From Spongospora subterranea f. sp. subterranea (lineage: Eukaryota > Endomyxa: Phytomyxea > Phytomyxea > Plasmodiophorida), in assembly GCA_049724395.1 (NCBI GenBank), contig JAUGWO010000172.1, positions 1 to 64,000 on the forward strand: a stretch of 64,000 nt of DNA. Direction: 5' to 3'. This document shows positions 22,887-35,406 of this stretch, one piece after another. Position numbers and translations under genes: made by a program. How positions within the stretch are numbered: position 1 is the stretch's first letter; every line of letters starts with the position of its first letter. Under the pieces are notes generated by a model. The model worked only from the letters and a program-made list of their open reading frames with translations, was not told where the DNA came from and did not search any database.

Positions 22887-25609
22887 TCAGACATAGTTAA
22901 TATTGGAATCTAGGTTTGACTCGTCATTGATCCCAGAATCGGCTTCGAACTGAGAGCGGCTCTCACTAGTTTTAACCTAAAAACAAACAATTCAAGATCA
23001 GATGAAAAGTCACAGTTATACGCGGTACGTTGTCAGGGACTGGACTTCTATTAGCCAGAGCAGTGGCAAGACCAGGAATAGCGGCTATGAATTCTTGATA
23101 TCGTTCTAGAGTAGAGGTCAGATAGAGGGCAATTCCATGCCAAAAATTATACCGTCGTCAACATCGCATAACATGGCCATATTGGATATGAAACCGGAAA
23201 CAACTTCAATAGACAACGACGACGATAGTGAAGTGATACAATCGAACAATCGGTACCTTTGTTCCTGTGGAACTTCTTTAACAACATCAAAAAACATTTG
23301 ACAATGCAAACCTGATATTTGGAAGTTAAAGGAATAAGGCATGAACTGAAGCACGCCTCTCTGAAGGAAGAATCTGACACCAGTTGTTGCCGATGGCGAA
23401 TATCGCCAGATAAACATGAGAGAGTAGATGTAAGGAACCTGTCCATAATCGACAATGGCGGAATCTGTTCCGAGGAAATTTGCATGCTGCCAAGCGCAGA
23501 CAGGAGCAAAGTTGCACGACCATAATCGTATGCAGACAGACAACTGTAGAAATGTTGATAATAACATCGTACATGAAAACAAAACATACAATACCTAATC
23601 AAGTATTTCATCAACAAAGAGCAGCCGATTTGAGCCTTGTCAGCAGAAATTAAACTGGAAATTGTGTCCGCTCTTCCTCGATCAGTATCAGCATGCTTTA
23701 GCATCATTAAGCCCAGCGTCGGGTACCAAGCACGGAAGATGGCTGAAAATATGTGATCTTAAAATCGCAAAAGTAGAACAGCAAAACCTTCAAGACAATA
23801 CCATTAGGGCATTTCGGCAACTTGAATTGCCTCCTCGCGCGTACTAATTTACGAGCGTTACACCCAATATAAAGAATGTAGGTTAAAGTGCGAAGGTTCT
23901 CATCGTCTTTAGGAAGCACACTATCGTCAGCGGCTTTAACAATTTTCTCTAAGAATAATACATTAGGCCAAATCAACAACCAGATCAAGAATTCGACCAA
24001 TAGATGCTAAAGCAGAGCGCAATAATGAATTAGTGACAAAAGGGTGAGCAATAATCATAGAAAGATCCTGTAATTGTGCGGCAATTCCAGATTCACTCTC
24101 AGGTCCCTGTATTCATTACAGGCTTAATGGGGACCCAAAGCAGTATCAGGTATAACAATACCTGATTTGGAGTCACGTCAACGGCCTCCTTGACCAGCAT
24201 GTATTGTGTCCTAAGCTCGATCATCAACCTGCCTGCGTCGCCATCATCTTCAAAGTGATATTAACTCGGCTAAAATATACAGACGAACCGTCAATGCATT
24301 TCTCGCGACACGCAGCATCAAGACACCATGTTATTTGATGTACTGGATCGTGAGAGGTAACTACCCCACGGCCACAATCATGAAGCGCCATTAACAGTTC
24401 GAGACGGAGAACACAATATCTGTTGTTCAATTAAGATTCTAGCAGAGTTCAAAAAACAACATCTATACCCATAATGATGAGTCGAAGCGAACCGATCCCG
24501 AAGTGTTCTTAAACAAAGAGCATAGAGTGTGAATGATGTACCTATCCAATTGATAAGCTGCTGTAGAATCGGGTTTGACGAGCGACGATCTGGCGATAGC
24601 TGCCATACACATGGTTATTCGATTTGTCATCAGCCTATGCGACCTCTTACACTGGTTGAGTCTATAAACGATGAGTAAATTTGCAAACGGGCTTGATCGT
24701 TGACGAACTCGGTAAAAAGCGGCGCCAATTTTGCGAAAAAAATACTGGGGTGAGCACACCAAACTTGTTGTAGGATCAGCAACGGTAAAGTCTAACGCGA
24801 ACATGGTTATGGGCAAATGCAAACTTTGAAACAGAGCTCGGCATTACGTCAAGCAATGCCGGTTGCATTGCAAGTTGGTCAAGAAACTCTTTGGGGACGG
24901 TTTCCATTGACGACAGTAGCCATAATGGGATGTCTCGCAGCCCTTCAATGCGAATATACCGAAACGAACGCCGAAGCAAAACCATTTTTTGTTCTGGTGA
25001 CAGTTTCTGGCATTTCTGCAATAGATGTGCCTACACAGCCGGGGACCTCTCAGACATTGCCAATTGGCAGACAAACGGCTACCGGATCACCTTGAGCTTA
25101 TCACAAAGGGATGAGTAAACCGATGATCTAGAAATCCCGAGAAGGTCTAAAAACTTGACAATCGCGTCCGTATTATTGGCCTGGAGACTATTACGCTCTG
25201 GGAATCACGTTCAGTATGGACATTAACGAAATATAATCCAGATCAATCATTGCACCTTGAAACTCGTGAATGACATTGACCGGATTATGCTGAGATAACA
25301 TTTTCCGAATCATCACCGCCCCCTGAGGAAGTTTTCGCTGAATTGGACGAAAACAGAAGGAATCAAAGGACGTACTTTGGTCCCAAGCTGATAACGATCA
25401 TCTCCATCATCGATAACAAGATCGGCTGAGCTATCGCCAGATACAGGTTCCGCATCTGGTGGCGGAATCATGTCTGGGTGACGTTCGCCGGCCTCCCCAT
25501 CGCCTGGTGCTGATGCCAGGCCTGACATGGTTGCCAGGGCTGTCGGATCCTCCCTGGCTTCGACCGACCGCCTCTCTCGCGCTCGCCCCGTTAATAACGC
25601 CTTCCTCAC
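22887..25609 (-). CDS. NELFB: NELF-B/COBRA1-like negative elongation factor subunit
   Basis: NELF-B is a helical-repeat subunit of the complex that holds RNA polymerase II in promoter-proximal pausing. Recognised segments, in order: KFLDLLGISRSS; the conserved helix pair in RYCVLRLELLMALHDCG with HQITWCLDAACREKCIDG (~24260-24420), which aligns with the family's signature region; and LQDLSMIIAHPFVTNSLL (~24030-24090). Exons are joined by short introns, for example 53 nt (GTACGT...CCTCAG, ~25375 to 25323) and 75 nt (~25095 to 25021). The N-terminus (from 25609 or the internal Met at ~25528) is Pro/Asp-rich. The C-terminus ends ESNLDSNINYV before a stop at 22887-22889, an acidic tail. Its 3' end faces that of the Sfi1 gene. 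Some middle exons remain out of frame in my reading. Confidence 0.78.
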
Positions 25610-25711
25610 TATCGCGGCCTTTTACGATAATGACGAAGAGCGAATCGAAATCACCCACAGAAATCTGGGGGCCGAAACGGCGATATATTTATTGGCGAAA
25701 TATTAGACAAG

Positions 25712-26624
25712 TCATTGATCATCGCGATTAGGCACATGCAATGGGATGATATGACACCCTAATAGCCCACGACCTGACCAAGGCCGGGGCGTCACGACCA
25801 GGGTGACCGGGGAAGGGTCGCCCTGGCGGCGAACCACGACCTGGACCGGCTGATCAACGTTGCGCTGGACGATGGCGGCGATGGCGGACAGCGCCGATCG
25901 GCTATCGCCATACAGGACGTTCACGTATCCGAACTGCAGGATGTGGTCGTCGGCCCGAATGCCGGCGTCGTGTGCGGGGGAATCCGGGTCGACGTGATCC
26001 ACGGTTGCGAAGGCGACGAGCGGAGGTGCCGCCGGGACAGTACGGTCGGCGGCCAGGCCCTGGTCGTCACGGATCGGCTCGTATTGGCTGATGGGCGTAT
26101 GAGATTCGTGAACAGGAATCGGGGCGACTTTTTTGTGCCCTGGGCCAACAAGATCGTCAGCTGGGACCAGACAAAACGGATCGGCGCGGGTCGGGCTGTG
26201 AGAGAATTACCTGAATCTTTACTCTGTTTAACGGCCTGGTGATATTCGTTCAATGCCTCAGCTAAACGAGCAATAACCTGAACGATACTGATGATGAGCC
26301 GACGACGATCGGACCACCCGAACTGAGGACGTTTTTATGGTCGTTGATGGCACAGTGCATTTGCTGAGCGTGAATTCGGGCGCCGTGATGATCGATACCC
26401 ATTTTGGGGAACCCATCTTGATCGATCAGTTGAAGGGGCATTTGACGAGGGTCGAGACCTAATATTTGGGGGGTTTCAGGGGCGATGACGACCGTGAAAC
26501 CCCAGTCGATGTCACCTTGGTTAACGAGCCAGCTGTGGTTCGACTCGATCCGAAGCTCTAGCGCCTGTTTACGAGCCTCCAAGTCTCTCAGCTCCGCGCC
26601 CAGCTGGACGATCCCGTCGTCCAT
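25712..26624 (-). CDS. PSMD9: PSMD9/Nas2 26S proteasome assembly chaperone
   Basis: PSMD9/Nas2 escorts the Rpt5 ATPase during base assembly of the 19S particle. Exon 1 (from ATG at 26624) encodes a coiled coil (LRDLEARKQALELRIESNHS). A 57-nt intron is followed by LQLIDQDGFPKMGIDHHGAR, which matches the family's Leu-x-Asp-x-x-Gly-Phe/Tyr-Pro-Arg-x-Asp-Ile-Asp segment, and AINDHKNV. Another short intron leads to IARLAEALNEYHQA. The last exon, up to 25712, is the PDZ domain (DPDSPAHDAGIRADDHILQF, ending GRGLLGCHIIPL), the hallmark of PSMD9. The stop lies about 100 bp from the start of NELF-B on the same strand. Length is close to the family norm of ~210-220 residues. Confidence 0.9.
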
Positions 26625-26750
26625 CTCAACAGACGATCGTCGGTTATTGTGAGAAGAAAATGTGATATTCCGTTGTGTATTCAACACGGTATATTACGTG
26701 GATCCCTACGGTAAAATACCGTATCAGCAGCAATTTTCCGTGGGAAATTG

Positions 26751-27143
26751 TTACATGGCTACAGGGCCAGTTCGCCAACCATCTGAATTAGTTCCCGATG
26801 GGCGGTTGACAGTTTTCGCCAGAACGGCTGGACGGTCAGTGGGATGAACGGGTTCTTGTAAATAAAACCGGTCCCCGACTTCAAGTTCTCGCTTGAGACT
26901 GGCGAGAGCAAAGCCCTTCCATGGACGTTCTATACTCACTGATCCGAGCGACGAGGGGGTCTTGTCAACTGCGATCGAGAAATGCAGGGGGACCCATGCG
27001 TGCAGTCGTAGCCGTTTTCCAGCCGTGTTGGCCCTGTTGGCCCAAGATCCCCAGCGCAATTTGCCCCTCAAATCATGGTCGCGTCGAAATGCGGCCACGG
27101 TCGACGTTGGCGGAACTTGTGTTGCTTTGGATTGTGAAACCAA
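26751..27143 (-). CDS. Hypothetical minus-strand ORF
   Basis: A 130-residue open frame contains PPTSTVAAFRRDHDLRGKLR and VGDRFYLQEPVHPTDRPAVL. It is fairly Arg/Trp-rich, with no family recognised. It could be part of a transposon, since the next 1.5 kb is full of transposon remnants, or a distal exon of an unknown gene. Confidence 0.25.
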   Translation of the reverse strand: MVSQSKATQVPPTSTVAAFRRDHDLRGKLRWGSWANRANTAGKRLRLHAWVPLHFSIAVDKTPSSLGSVSIERPWKGFALASLKRELEVGDRFYLQEPVHPTDRPAVLAKTVNRPSGTNSDGWRTGPVAM

Positions 27144-27599
27144 TTGATCGCTGAAAGGTTTGAGAATCTCGTCCCCAACAGTCCAAAAAATCGGCTGCCG
27201 TCACCAAGAAGGAGCACTTTGAGGGCGACTGCATTTGGGTACAGGTCGTTCCCCCAAAGTGATGGATAGTACTACCGACATTCAGGGAGGAGCTCGGGGG
27301 ACGTTTATATCACACACGCCCCTGATTGCAAATCGCACTTCGTCATGAAGCCCGCTCAGGGTGACAATATGCCCGTTGTCGTTGCTTATTGACCGGTGAA
27401 CAAATCAATCGCGTCCCATCTGGTGACAATTTCTTGGTGCTCCTTTCGCAAATGACCAAGAGTGGTATCGCTATCGCCATCCTTGATGGCCACAGACAAT
27501 GCCAGCGGATTATCTGCCTCCTAATTTGACCACAGGGCCGGCAAATACAAAATGCAGCTTTGATTTTTGAGTCACGTTCACAGACGATGGTGTGATTTC

Positions 27600-27815
27600 A
27601 AGACGACCCTTTGAGCAAGGTTGGGGCTTTGTGCAACAACGGTAGCCGTTTTGCGGTGGGTTGGCCACAGCGTTTCCAGGAGCATCTACTGTGGAGGGCG
27701 ACTTCCCGATTGTCCATTGGCAAAGGGACCGACTGACGAGTTGGTCTCACCGACTTCTTCGTTAAAGGTATCCTGCATGCCAAGCAGATTTGCAAGAATC
27801 CAACAACTTAACAAA
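27600..27815 (+). pseudogene. hAT-like transposase C-terminal dimerisation remnant
   Basis: Switching between two plus-strand frames gives GASTVEGDFPIVHW and then RVGLTDFFVKGILHAKQI. This order resembles the hAT-family dimerisation segment (Val-Glu-x-Asp-Phe-Ser...Leu-Thr-Asp...Leu-Glu-Gly-Ile-Leu-His-x-Lys-Gln). Only a fragment survives, interrupted by a frame change. Assignment is by motif memory, not search. Confidence 0.4.
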
Positions 27816-27829
27816 ACTGTCGTTTAGAT

Positions 27830-28138
27830 TTTATTCGATTTTTTCACCCACTTTTGTTACACGATCTGATGTGATTTACAACGTCATCTACGATCAAACC
27901 AACGGCATCGCCCATGGGTACCAATGCTGCAGTTCAATGCGCCAACATTTTCCTGGATTCGTTCGATCGGCGTTTCTATCCTAACACCAGCTGCTACCGA
28001 CGCTATATCGACGACATATTGTTCATATTCAACGGAATAGAACCTGAATTACTACAACTACTATCAGCAACGAATTCGCACATTCAAGGCATCGAAAACC
28101 TACCTGGAATCATTCTCAATCCTCGGTATATCGTCTAA
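27830..28138 (+). pseudogene. Penelope-like reverse transcriptase palm fragment
   Basis: The frame at 27914-28138 reads MGTNAAVQCANIFLDSFDRR, then CYRRYIDDILFIFNG and LLQLLSATNSHIQGIE. Met-Gly-Thr-x-x-Ala...Ala-Asn and Arg-Tyr-Ile-Asp-Asp-Ile with a following Asn-x-His-x-x-Ile are characteristic of Penelope-like and related retroelement RTs. The rest of the RT and any GIY-YIG endonuclease are missing nearby. Confidence 0.6.
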
Positions 28139-28298
28139 ACCCTATAGGCCTCAGCTTAAGATTGCAAACTTGACATTCCATGAGAAATAGTTCTTCATTC
28201 TCAATGAAAAATGAACCGTTGGAACCGGGAGAAGACGGGCCACGCCGAAGACACGTTGACCATTTTGGCCTCCCCTGGATTTTTCCCAAGAGGTATTG

Positions 28299-28895
28299 GG
28301 AGGTATTAGAGGATGCGAACAGTAGGGTGAATGCTAGGCCACTAAGAACCATGGTGGAGGCTACCCTTCTGAAGAATTTAGCTTCGTACGAGCTAAAGAA
28401 ACCCTGTCGATGAGGCCACAGGCTCTGATCGAAGTGAATGGGGCGAGCGTCAGCTCAAAGAGGATCCGTGTGCTTGGTCGAGAATCGACCACGTGATGTC
28501 GCCAGTGGTAATGCAGGAGATTATGTCTTCTGCCAATGCCATTGTGATGCAGATGATGCATTCTTGGACGAAGAAGGTCCAGGAGAACTCACGGGAAGCC
28601 ATTGTCGATACCAGCGAGGGAAAGAAAGAGGCAGGTCCGATTGGCTTCCCGTGAATCCTCCTGGACCTTCTTTGTCCACGAATCGCACCTCTCTGGCAGT
28701 GGCAGAAGACATATTCTACTGCATCACCACTGTCGACATCACTTTCTTTGATTCTCGACCAAGCGAACGGATCCTCTTTGAGCTGACGCCCGACAGGTTT
28801 CTCTAGCTCGTGCAACGCGAACGTCTTCAGCAACGTCGCCTCCACCGTGGTTCTTAGTGGCCTGGCATTCGCCCTACTGTTCGCATCCTCTAATA
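28299..28895. repeat. Long inverted repeat (foldback) 2
   Basis: Left arm 28299-28602 matches the reverse complement of 28640-28895, with only about 37 bp between arms. Landmarks: GAGGATGCGAACAGTAGGG at the outer left against CCCTACTGTTCGCATCCTC at the outer right, and GGTCCAGGAGAACTCACGGG against its near-complement at 28640. Both arms carry the same coding-like frame (VLEDANSRVNARPLRTMVEA on plus; the homologous minus frame starts MEATLLKTFALHELEKPVGR). The protein is unrecognised. Confidence 0.85.
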
Positions 28896-29110
28896 CCTCC
28901 TTTAGCGGATATGTTTACTGCAATACCTTTTTGGGAAAATCCAGCGGATATGCAGTTCACAATACTGTACTCGTGCTCTCTTGAAAAATCTTTATTTTGA
29001 TAAATATCTTCCTCTCTCTTTCTCTCATCTCGCGTCCGTCCTTGCCCTCACGCGGGGACGTAGCGAAAACGGTTTTTTAGCTGCTTAACCAAATCGCGAA
29101 GCAGGTTATC

Positions 29111-30311
29111 ATGCCCTCCCGCAATAACCGCAATCGACAGAGCTCCGCCTCTAACGCGGCGCCACAGAACTCATCGCGAGCTTCTGAGCTCAGCGAGGCA
29201 CCTGTCACAACAGCGATGGCGGCACCACCGCTGTTCACCCTCATCTCTGCTCCAAAGATCTCCAGCCTCGATCTGAAATCAGTCAACAATTTCATTCGGG
29301 AATACGATGCATATACATCACTGGTGGAAGAACGACGTTCGGTCCACAAAGAGAACATCTCCAAGATAAAACCGGATTTTCAATCCAATCATTCCTGGGC
29401 ACTGATGCCCCTTGAATGTCGTGACCAGGACCACTGCTCGCTCTACTGGCGACGTACAATAATCTGGCCAAGAAGCGGTGCGGCATGGCCTCGGGCTCAA
29501 CACTGAATAACGATTATCGAATTGATTTACAATGCGGACTGTTGTGAATACCTCCAGATGAAGTTTTCAAGCAATTTTAAGGCGTTGCATGAAGCCGGTA
29601 AAGTTGTGCTCAGTACGTCAGTCGTCAAATCCCCATTTACGCAGGTGGAAATGGAAAACGACTTCAACGACGTTAGCAACGAAGACCTTCTCCGCAATGC
29701 ATTACATCAATGCGCTGATTGAATTGCGGAGCGCGCCGAAACGAGCAAGTATCTCCTTCAAAAACGTCAAGTTGAACGTATCAGTCCATTTTGAACAGAT
29801 CGGTTCGGCAATCCCGATGATGGCACTCATGGGTCGGGATCGTTCTCCTGAGCCTTTTGACATCTCGCCCTCGTCGTCTTCCCGATCGGAGTCTCCGTCT
29901 TCTTCTCCTGGAATGTCTCGTTCAGTTCAGAGGGGTTTCTCGTCATCATCCGCATCGGCGTCACCACATAGGTCACCCTCTTCCCCTTCCCGACCGCCTG
30001 CTGTTGAAAACGCACCGCCTGTGTTTGATATGTTGTTTTCCAACGAATCAGACACCTACCGAAGCTTCAAGCAAGCCGCCGAAATACTGCTGTTCCGCGA
30101 TCGTGAACGTGTAAAACCGAAAAGGTGTAATCTCGACACTGTTTCCTGCAATTACATGAGGATATCGGATATCCGTTGCACGACCGTCAAACGGCCGTCC
30201 CGATGTCGTCCCCATTTCCAGATATGGCTTAGCTGCACTAGGTATTCTGTCAGGTCGGAGAACTTGTTGACGACTGAGGCGCCACGACGTCGCTTTTCTC
30301 ATCAACATTAA
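29111..30311 (+). pseudogene. Gag-like/retrotransposon N-terminal remnant
   Basis: The frame starting MPSRNNRNRQSSASNAAPQN goes on to ISAPKISSLDLKSVNNFIRE, which resembles the N-terminus of Gag in protist LTR elements. Downstream frames shift repeatedly and include a Ser/Pro/Arg-rich run (29827-30015) and an acidic stretch ending near 30311. No protease or RT follows. Treat as a dead element of uncertain class. Confidence 0.4.
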
Positions 30312-30447
30312 ACACAACATGAAACCTTGACAATAGATCAATCTGTGAGGGAAAAATCATTGTCGCCACGACGTCGCTTTTCTCATCAAAATTGAACACA
30401 ACATGATACCTTGACAATAGATCAATCTGTGAGGGAAAATCATTGTC
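30281..30447. repeat. 84-bp tandem duplication
   Basis: The unit beginning GCCACGACGTCGCTTTTCTC occurs at 30281 and again at 30365, with two to three differences. It includes CTTGACAATAGATCAATCTG in both copies. It lies immediately after the Gag-like remnant. Confidence 0.9.
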
Positions 30448-31106
30448 GGGGAGTTATTGGTGTTGGAGATTGGGTGATTGATTCTATAGTATTAGATCAT
30501 GAGGATTTGTATAATGAGGTAAAACCAGCTGAGTTATCCTTTGAATATATCCTCGTGCACCTTGGTCGAGTATTGTCCAATGAGACCCCCGTTGGAATCT
30601 AAACGGGTGTTTGACTAGGCCATATCTTACTATCGGGCCGTGTAGAATCATATATTCGGGGCTGCTAACCTCGCCCGCCGTCCAAATCGTACTCACAATC
30701 AACTCCTATCTATGAATAACCCCCTCAAAGGGATTAAACGCCCCATCGGCTGATAACAGGGTCGTCCAACTTGATTGAACCCACGACTATCTGGCAAATC
30801 AAAATAATCATCTGCTGTTTAATTGTCCTGACGCAAAAGTACTGATTTGGACGCATTCGTGGAGCAATGTGGCTTCACCAGTCAAATGCAATCGTGTCTT
30901 GTAATGGCAGTGCCGACTTACCAGAGCTGTAGAAAGCGTCCAATAAACCATTCTCCCAGATTTTTATATGTCGATTCCCGATTCGAAAGGACATTATTGT
31001 CGATGATGATTTTGTTGAGGAAAAAGAGAATTGATTTCGCAATAAGGTGGAACCTCCGATTTTGCCATTCTTGCGTGTTAAAACAAAATGTGTATTGATA
31101 GCGTTT
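30448..31106. other. Unassigned intergenic region 3' of citrate synthase
   Basis: Contains short plus-strand frames (30411-30602; 30847-31098) without recognisable features. Nothing firm is seen; probably further transposon debris. Confidence 0.3.
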
Positions 31107-32833
31107 TCACTTAAATCGGAGGCGGATGCTTTCTGATGTCAGACTCTTTGGTCGCTCAATGGTCTGAGGTACGAATCAATGCAAGGCGATGCACTACAAA
31201 AACCGCGAGGGAACTTACCAAACCCAGAATACGGTCTGTAACCAGACTTGGCAGAACACCAAGTGATCGGCTGACGCCAAAGAGCACTGTGTAGAATGAC
31301 CCTTCGGTCAAACCATAATAAGACAATAACACCCCGCTGTGTGCATCGACATTCGGGTACGGATTTGATACTTTTCCCAGCTGCTTCAAAATATCGGGCA
31401 CCACCTAAATCGGTACGTGTTGGAAACACGGATGACAGATGGCGCGGCGAAACACCAACGTACCTCATATAAATCGCGAACCAGTTTGAATAACGGATCA
31501 TCCGGAAGATTCTTGAACGCAAACTCTCTTTGGCATAGATAACGGGGATCGGTTTGCCGCAGAACCGCATGGCCAAACCCTGGAACCACTTTACCGCTGT
31601 TTAGTGTATCCCAAACGGCTTGGCGCAAATCGTCCAGCGATATTTCACCTACATGGGTGGGAAAAAGTAGTCAATGACATGATGGTGTCAGTAAAATGAC
31701 GGCTACAAACCATCGCCAAGTCGGGACTGTAAATCCTTGAGCCAATTAAGGACTTCCTATCGACGCACAGTAAGAAGGTGAAAAACAGCCGATTCTGCAG
31801 GCCACATTGCCTACCTGATTTGCCAGGCCGTGTAATGGGCCAGCAAGGCCATTCATGCCAGCACTGAAACTTAAATAGGGGTCGGAAAGAGCGGAACCAA
31901 CCAGATGGGTGCTGTGAGCGCTAACATTGCCGCCCTCGTGATCTGAGTGAATGTTCATGTAGAGGCGCATCATGTCGTCAAATGCTGGGTTGTTGGAGAA
32001 CCCAAGCATCTGGGCGAAGTTGCCGGCCCAGTCGAGCGTATCATCTGGTTTGGGAGCAGCGCCACCTTTGAACGTGTTGGCGTAGATACGCGCGGCAACT
32101 TCAGGTAAGCGGGCAATGAGATCAAGAGAATCTTCCAGGCAATAATGCCAATGATCGCGCTTCGGAATTCCAGACCGGTAGGCACTGGCGAACTTGCTCT
32201 GGGTCTGCAGCGCAAGAACTGCCGACGAAAGCTGTGTCATCGGGTGCATGATATCAGTTGGAAAAGCATTGATGGCGCTGACGACATGATCTGGTAGTTT
32301 AGCTCGCGAATGGAGATTTAGGCGTAAGTCTTCCGCCTGTTCGAGCGTTGGAATCTCTCCCGTAAACAACAGCCATAACATCCCTTCAGACATCGGCTGT
32401 CCATGGGAGCTGTCCATCTTCGGCAGCAGTTTCTGCACTTGGGGAATGGTGAACCCACGAAAACGGATACCTTCCTCCGGGTCCAGCAGAGATGTCTACA
32501 GACACAGAAGGTAAGACCCATGCGACGGCACGAAGATGGAGCTAACAAACCTCAGTCAAAAGACCTTCAATGCCTCTCATTCCGCCTAACACCATATCGA
32601 CTGTCACATTGCAAAGAACTTCCTTTCCGTATTTTTTCTTTATATCTGCGACATTGGCTTGCTGCTGCGGCAATAGTGCTTTGAGGCGGAGCTCAAGTTG
32701 CTGAAACCAGAAATCACCACCAAGACACACCAGCAGGTCCGAAAATCGGCTAGCGACATACCGATGAAAACTGCCTCTTGCACAACCAGTGATATTGCTT
32801 CTGGGCTGAGCGAGCGAAGCTGAGAAATTTCAT
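31107..32833 (-). CDS. CS: Mitochondrial citrate synthase
   Basis: Condenses acetyl-CoA and oxaloacetate in the TCA cycle. I resolve seven exons, 32833-32762, 32700-32551, 32495-31815, 31756-31711, 31648-31464, 31404-31219 and 31163-31107, giving 458 residues with every junction in frame. The start at 32833 is chosen because it gives an N-terminus rich in Arg/Lys/aromatic residues ([20 protein letters not shown], then QFSS), a mitochondrial presequence, and joins exon 2 in phase; the longer upstream ATG does not. Motifs: [35 protein letters not shown] (His), [27 protein letters not shown] (catalytic His) and [17 protein letters not shown] (catalytic Asp). It ends with the family tail IERPKS. 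Length is normal. Introns are 52-65 nt. Confidence 0.97.
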
Positions 32834-33133
32834 GGCGCCAGGGGGTCGGCAATGAACGATGTAGACACGACAAATGCCGCATTTGCGTCACGGTGCTGGG
32901 AATGAACATGCGGCCTCTGCTAAGTCAAAACTATCTCCAGTCCAGCCATCCGGTGTGTACAGTCACGGCAAAATCACACAGGGTTACTCCGACCCTGATT
33001 GCACCCTGGCGTCATGTATTTGTACACTGGGCTATGTAAGTGCAACGTAACTCACTTAAAATTCACGTTCGAATTGATCACGTTATTTCAGATACTCCTT
33101 CAATTGTCATCGGACGAACCGAAATCTATCGTC

Positions 33134-35406
33134 ATGCAATCGGTTGATGACGCCATCCTGGAGTATCTGGAGTTTAAGGGAATGTCAAAAACGGTCGACG
33201 TGATGCGGGAGGAACTGGTCTCGTGCAAACAAGAGGACCGAAAGCAAAGCCATCTGGTAGGCCCTAGGGTGCAAACTAGGGGATTGCGGATTGTGATATT
33301 GCCGGAGAATGAACTCCTTAGGGCGTTTGACGATGGGCACTCGACGCAGACGCAGAATCTATGGAGAGACTGTCTACTTGATCCTCCGCCTCCGAAGCTT
33401 GGATTCTACATTCACGTATACTTTGCCATTCACCCATTGATAATGGGCAAGGTGGATATGTCGATGTGATTGTCCTCTAATTTACTCAATTGCTTGTCAT
33501 GAAATACTTTAGGGATCAAAATATGTGACAGCAGCTATCGAAAAGTTTCGCAAATTTCTGGAAGAGTATTCTCGGCAAGTCGATGTTGCCCCAGAGTGCC
33601 TTCCCTTTTATGCCCTGCCGTTTGTCGGTGACCCCAAATCACATGAATCTTTCAAGCACCTTTTCAAGGTTAAATTTATGACAAGATATTGCTGGAGTTG
33701 TAAGTCTGAATGTTAGGACTCTTGGGTGGAAGATCTTCGTCTGGAGTATCGTGCGTTTTTAGAGGACCATATACAATTTCACGAACCTGAGACACCGCTT
33801 TTGATAACAATGTTTGAGAAGCAGTCGGAAGGCAAACCGCATACCGAGTCAATCGTCACGGAAGGCCATCTTGTTGACCATTTTCGAAGGCAAGATTCCT
33901 CTGATCCGCCAGGGAAGCTGATTTTGTATCAACAAGAAGGACGGGCTATATCTCCGTTTAACACCAAGCCCATTGCCGTATCGTCCTTCCCTGTTCCAAA
34001 TCTGGACATTGCCAGGATTTCCAATGTCATTACAACTTTGTTACAAGTGTCTGGACTAATTCATCATCTTTAGGTTTTATGCAGTCCTGTTTCTGGAATT
34101 CGTAAATCAGAACTTTTACAGGCGCTGCGATGGAATTTGACACAGCCATCGACCCAATCAGCTCGTCGAGCTGTCCTTCATCAGTATATTCTGCGAGATA
34201 TCCTACAATGCTCCACCTCGGAAAACGCGACTTCTACGTATGAAATTGCAACAGAACCACGGTTTTTTATTCATCGACATATAGTAATGACCCGAGCATG
34301 CTCCACTGTTTGTTAACTTCGGAGGAAGAAATAGTTCAAGACAGCGCTCTAAGATTCATATCAGCAATTGCTAATTATTACAGGTAGGCTAGATGAATTT
34401 CGAATTCTGATTGGCCCAATTCCAGATCTTTACAGTGGCCGTTCGTACTTGTTACAGAATAGCGAGCTAACTCCTCTGCTGTGTTCTTCAATGACGGAAT
34501 CAACCAATCCAAACACAGATAATCATCTCAATGCTTTATGCATCTTGCAGAAGTTCTCCATGCGCCGTGGGCCAGAATCGCAAATGATTAATTTCGGTGA
34601 ATTCTGAGTGTCACAAAAATTCACAGTAGTTGTTTCAGTATAACGTTGAGTTGTAGGAGTCGTGGAATACATTGGTCGTCTATTGTCTCAGCATCAGAAA
34701 CTTACCGAAGAAACAATCGAATTTGCCACGGCGTTATTATTTAACCTTTCGTTAAGGACAAACGGCAAAACCCGGTTTGCAAAATGTCCTATCGACATGA
34801 TAGCGCTCTTGATAGACCTTCTTGAAACACGAAGTCCAGAGGCAAAAATGTGCGTTTTTTACGTAAAACCATTTCTGATTGAGTTGTGTTTCTAGGTGCG
34901 GCATTTCATATGTGGTACGTTCACCTCAATTTTATCATTGCCGGAACTCAAGGAACGGGCGCAACGGATGGGTGCCGCATCAGCCTTCACAATCGACCCT
35001 ATCGATTCTGATGAAACCGAACAGCAAATTCGTGCGATTTTAGAACAGCTCGGAACCTCTTCTGGAGCCAGTGGAGCTGGAATGCTCCAGACCGGTCAGT
35101 TCTGGCAACCATCTGAATACGTTCTCATCTTGACTCTTCGAAGCTGCTGAGTCGTGGGCGTCGTCGGACCAGGAAGACGAGGATCCTGATTATGTGTCTG
35201 CTCAAGAAGAAGATGAGAATCTTGTCGAACAGTTTGAAGAAGACTTGGATGATGAACTGAGCTGTTTGAGTGGAGGTGGTCTTCGCGGCTCTTCACTGTT
35301 GTCTATCCAGTATTCCTGTGGCGGCGTATCGGTCCCCGTAAACCGAGAGCTGGAATATCCCAGCGATAGTTTCAGCAAAATCTGGCCCAATCGCGGCTCA
35401 AATTAA
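33134..35406 (+). CDS. ARMC9: ARMC9-like LisH/armadillo ciliary protein
   Basis: ARMC9 localises to the ciliary base and daughter centriole in animals. The start at 33134 opens a LisH motif (ILEYLEFKGMSKTVDVMREE). Then comes the family-specific block KLGFYIHVYFAIHPLI, the strongly diagnostic CLPFYALPFVGDPKSHESFK and, after an intron, DSWVEDLRLEYRAFLED; human ARMC9 has LPFYALPFVPNP and FQDSWTPEL. The C-terminal half has armadillo-like helices (LISAIANYYR-type, TALLFNLSLRTNGKTRFAKC, PELKERAQRMGAASAF). At least six short introns are visible. The tail after ~35190 is acidic (QEEDENLVEQFEEDLDDELS) and ends at 35406. The flanking ATG at 32999 is in frame but adds an unlikely leader. Confidence 0.85.

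Noticed and set aside
25943-26242. 99-residue plus-strand ORF
   Set aside because: It is the antisense of the PSMD9 PDZ exon and intron region.
32882-32909. Upstream ATG(s) of citrate synthase giving a longer leader
   Set aside because: They are in the wrong phase to splice into exon 2; the ATG at 32833 joins in frame and gives a normal mitochondrial leader.
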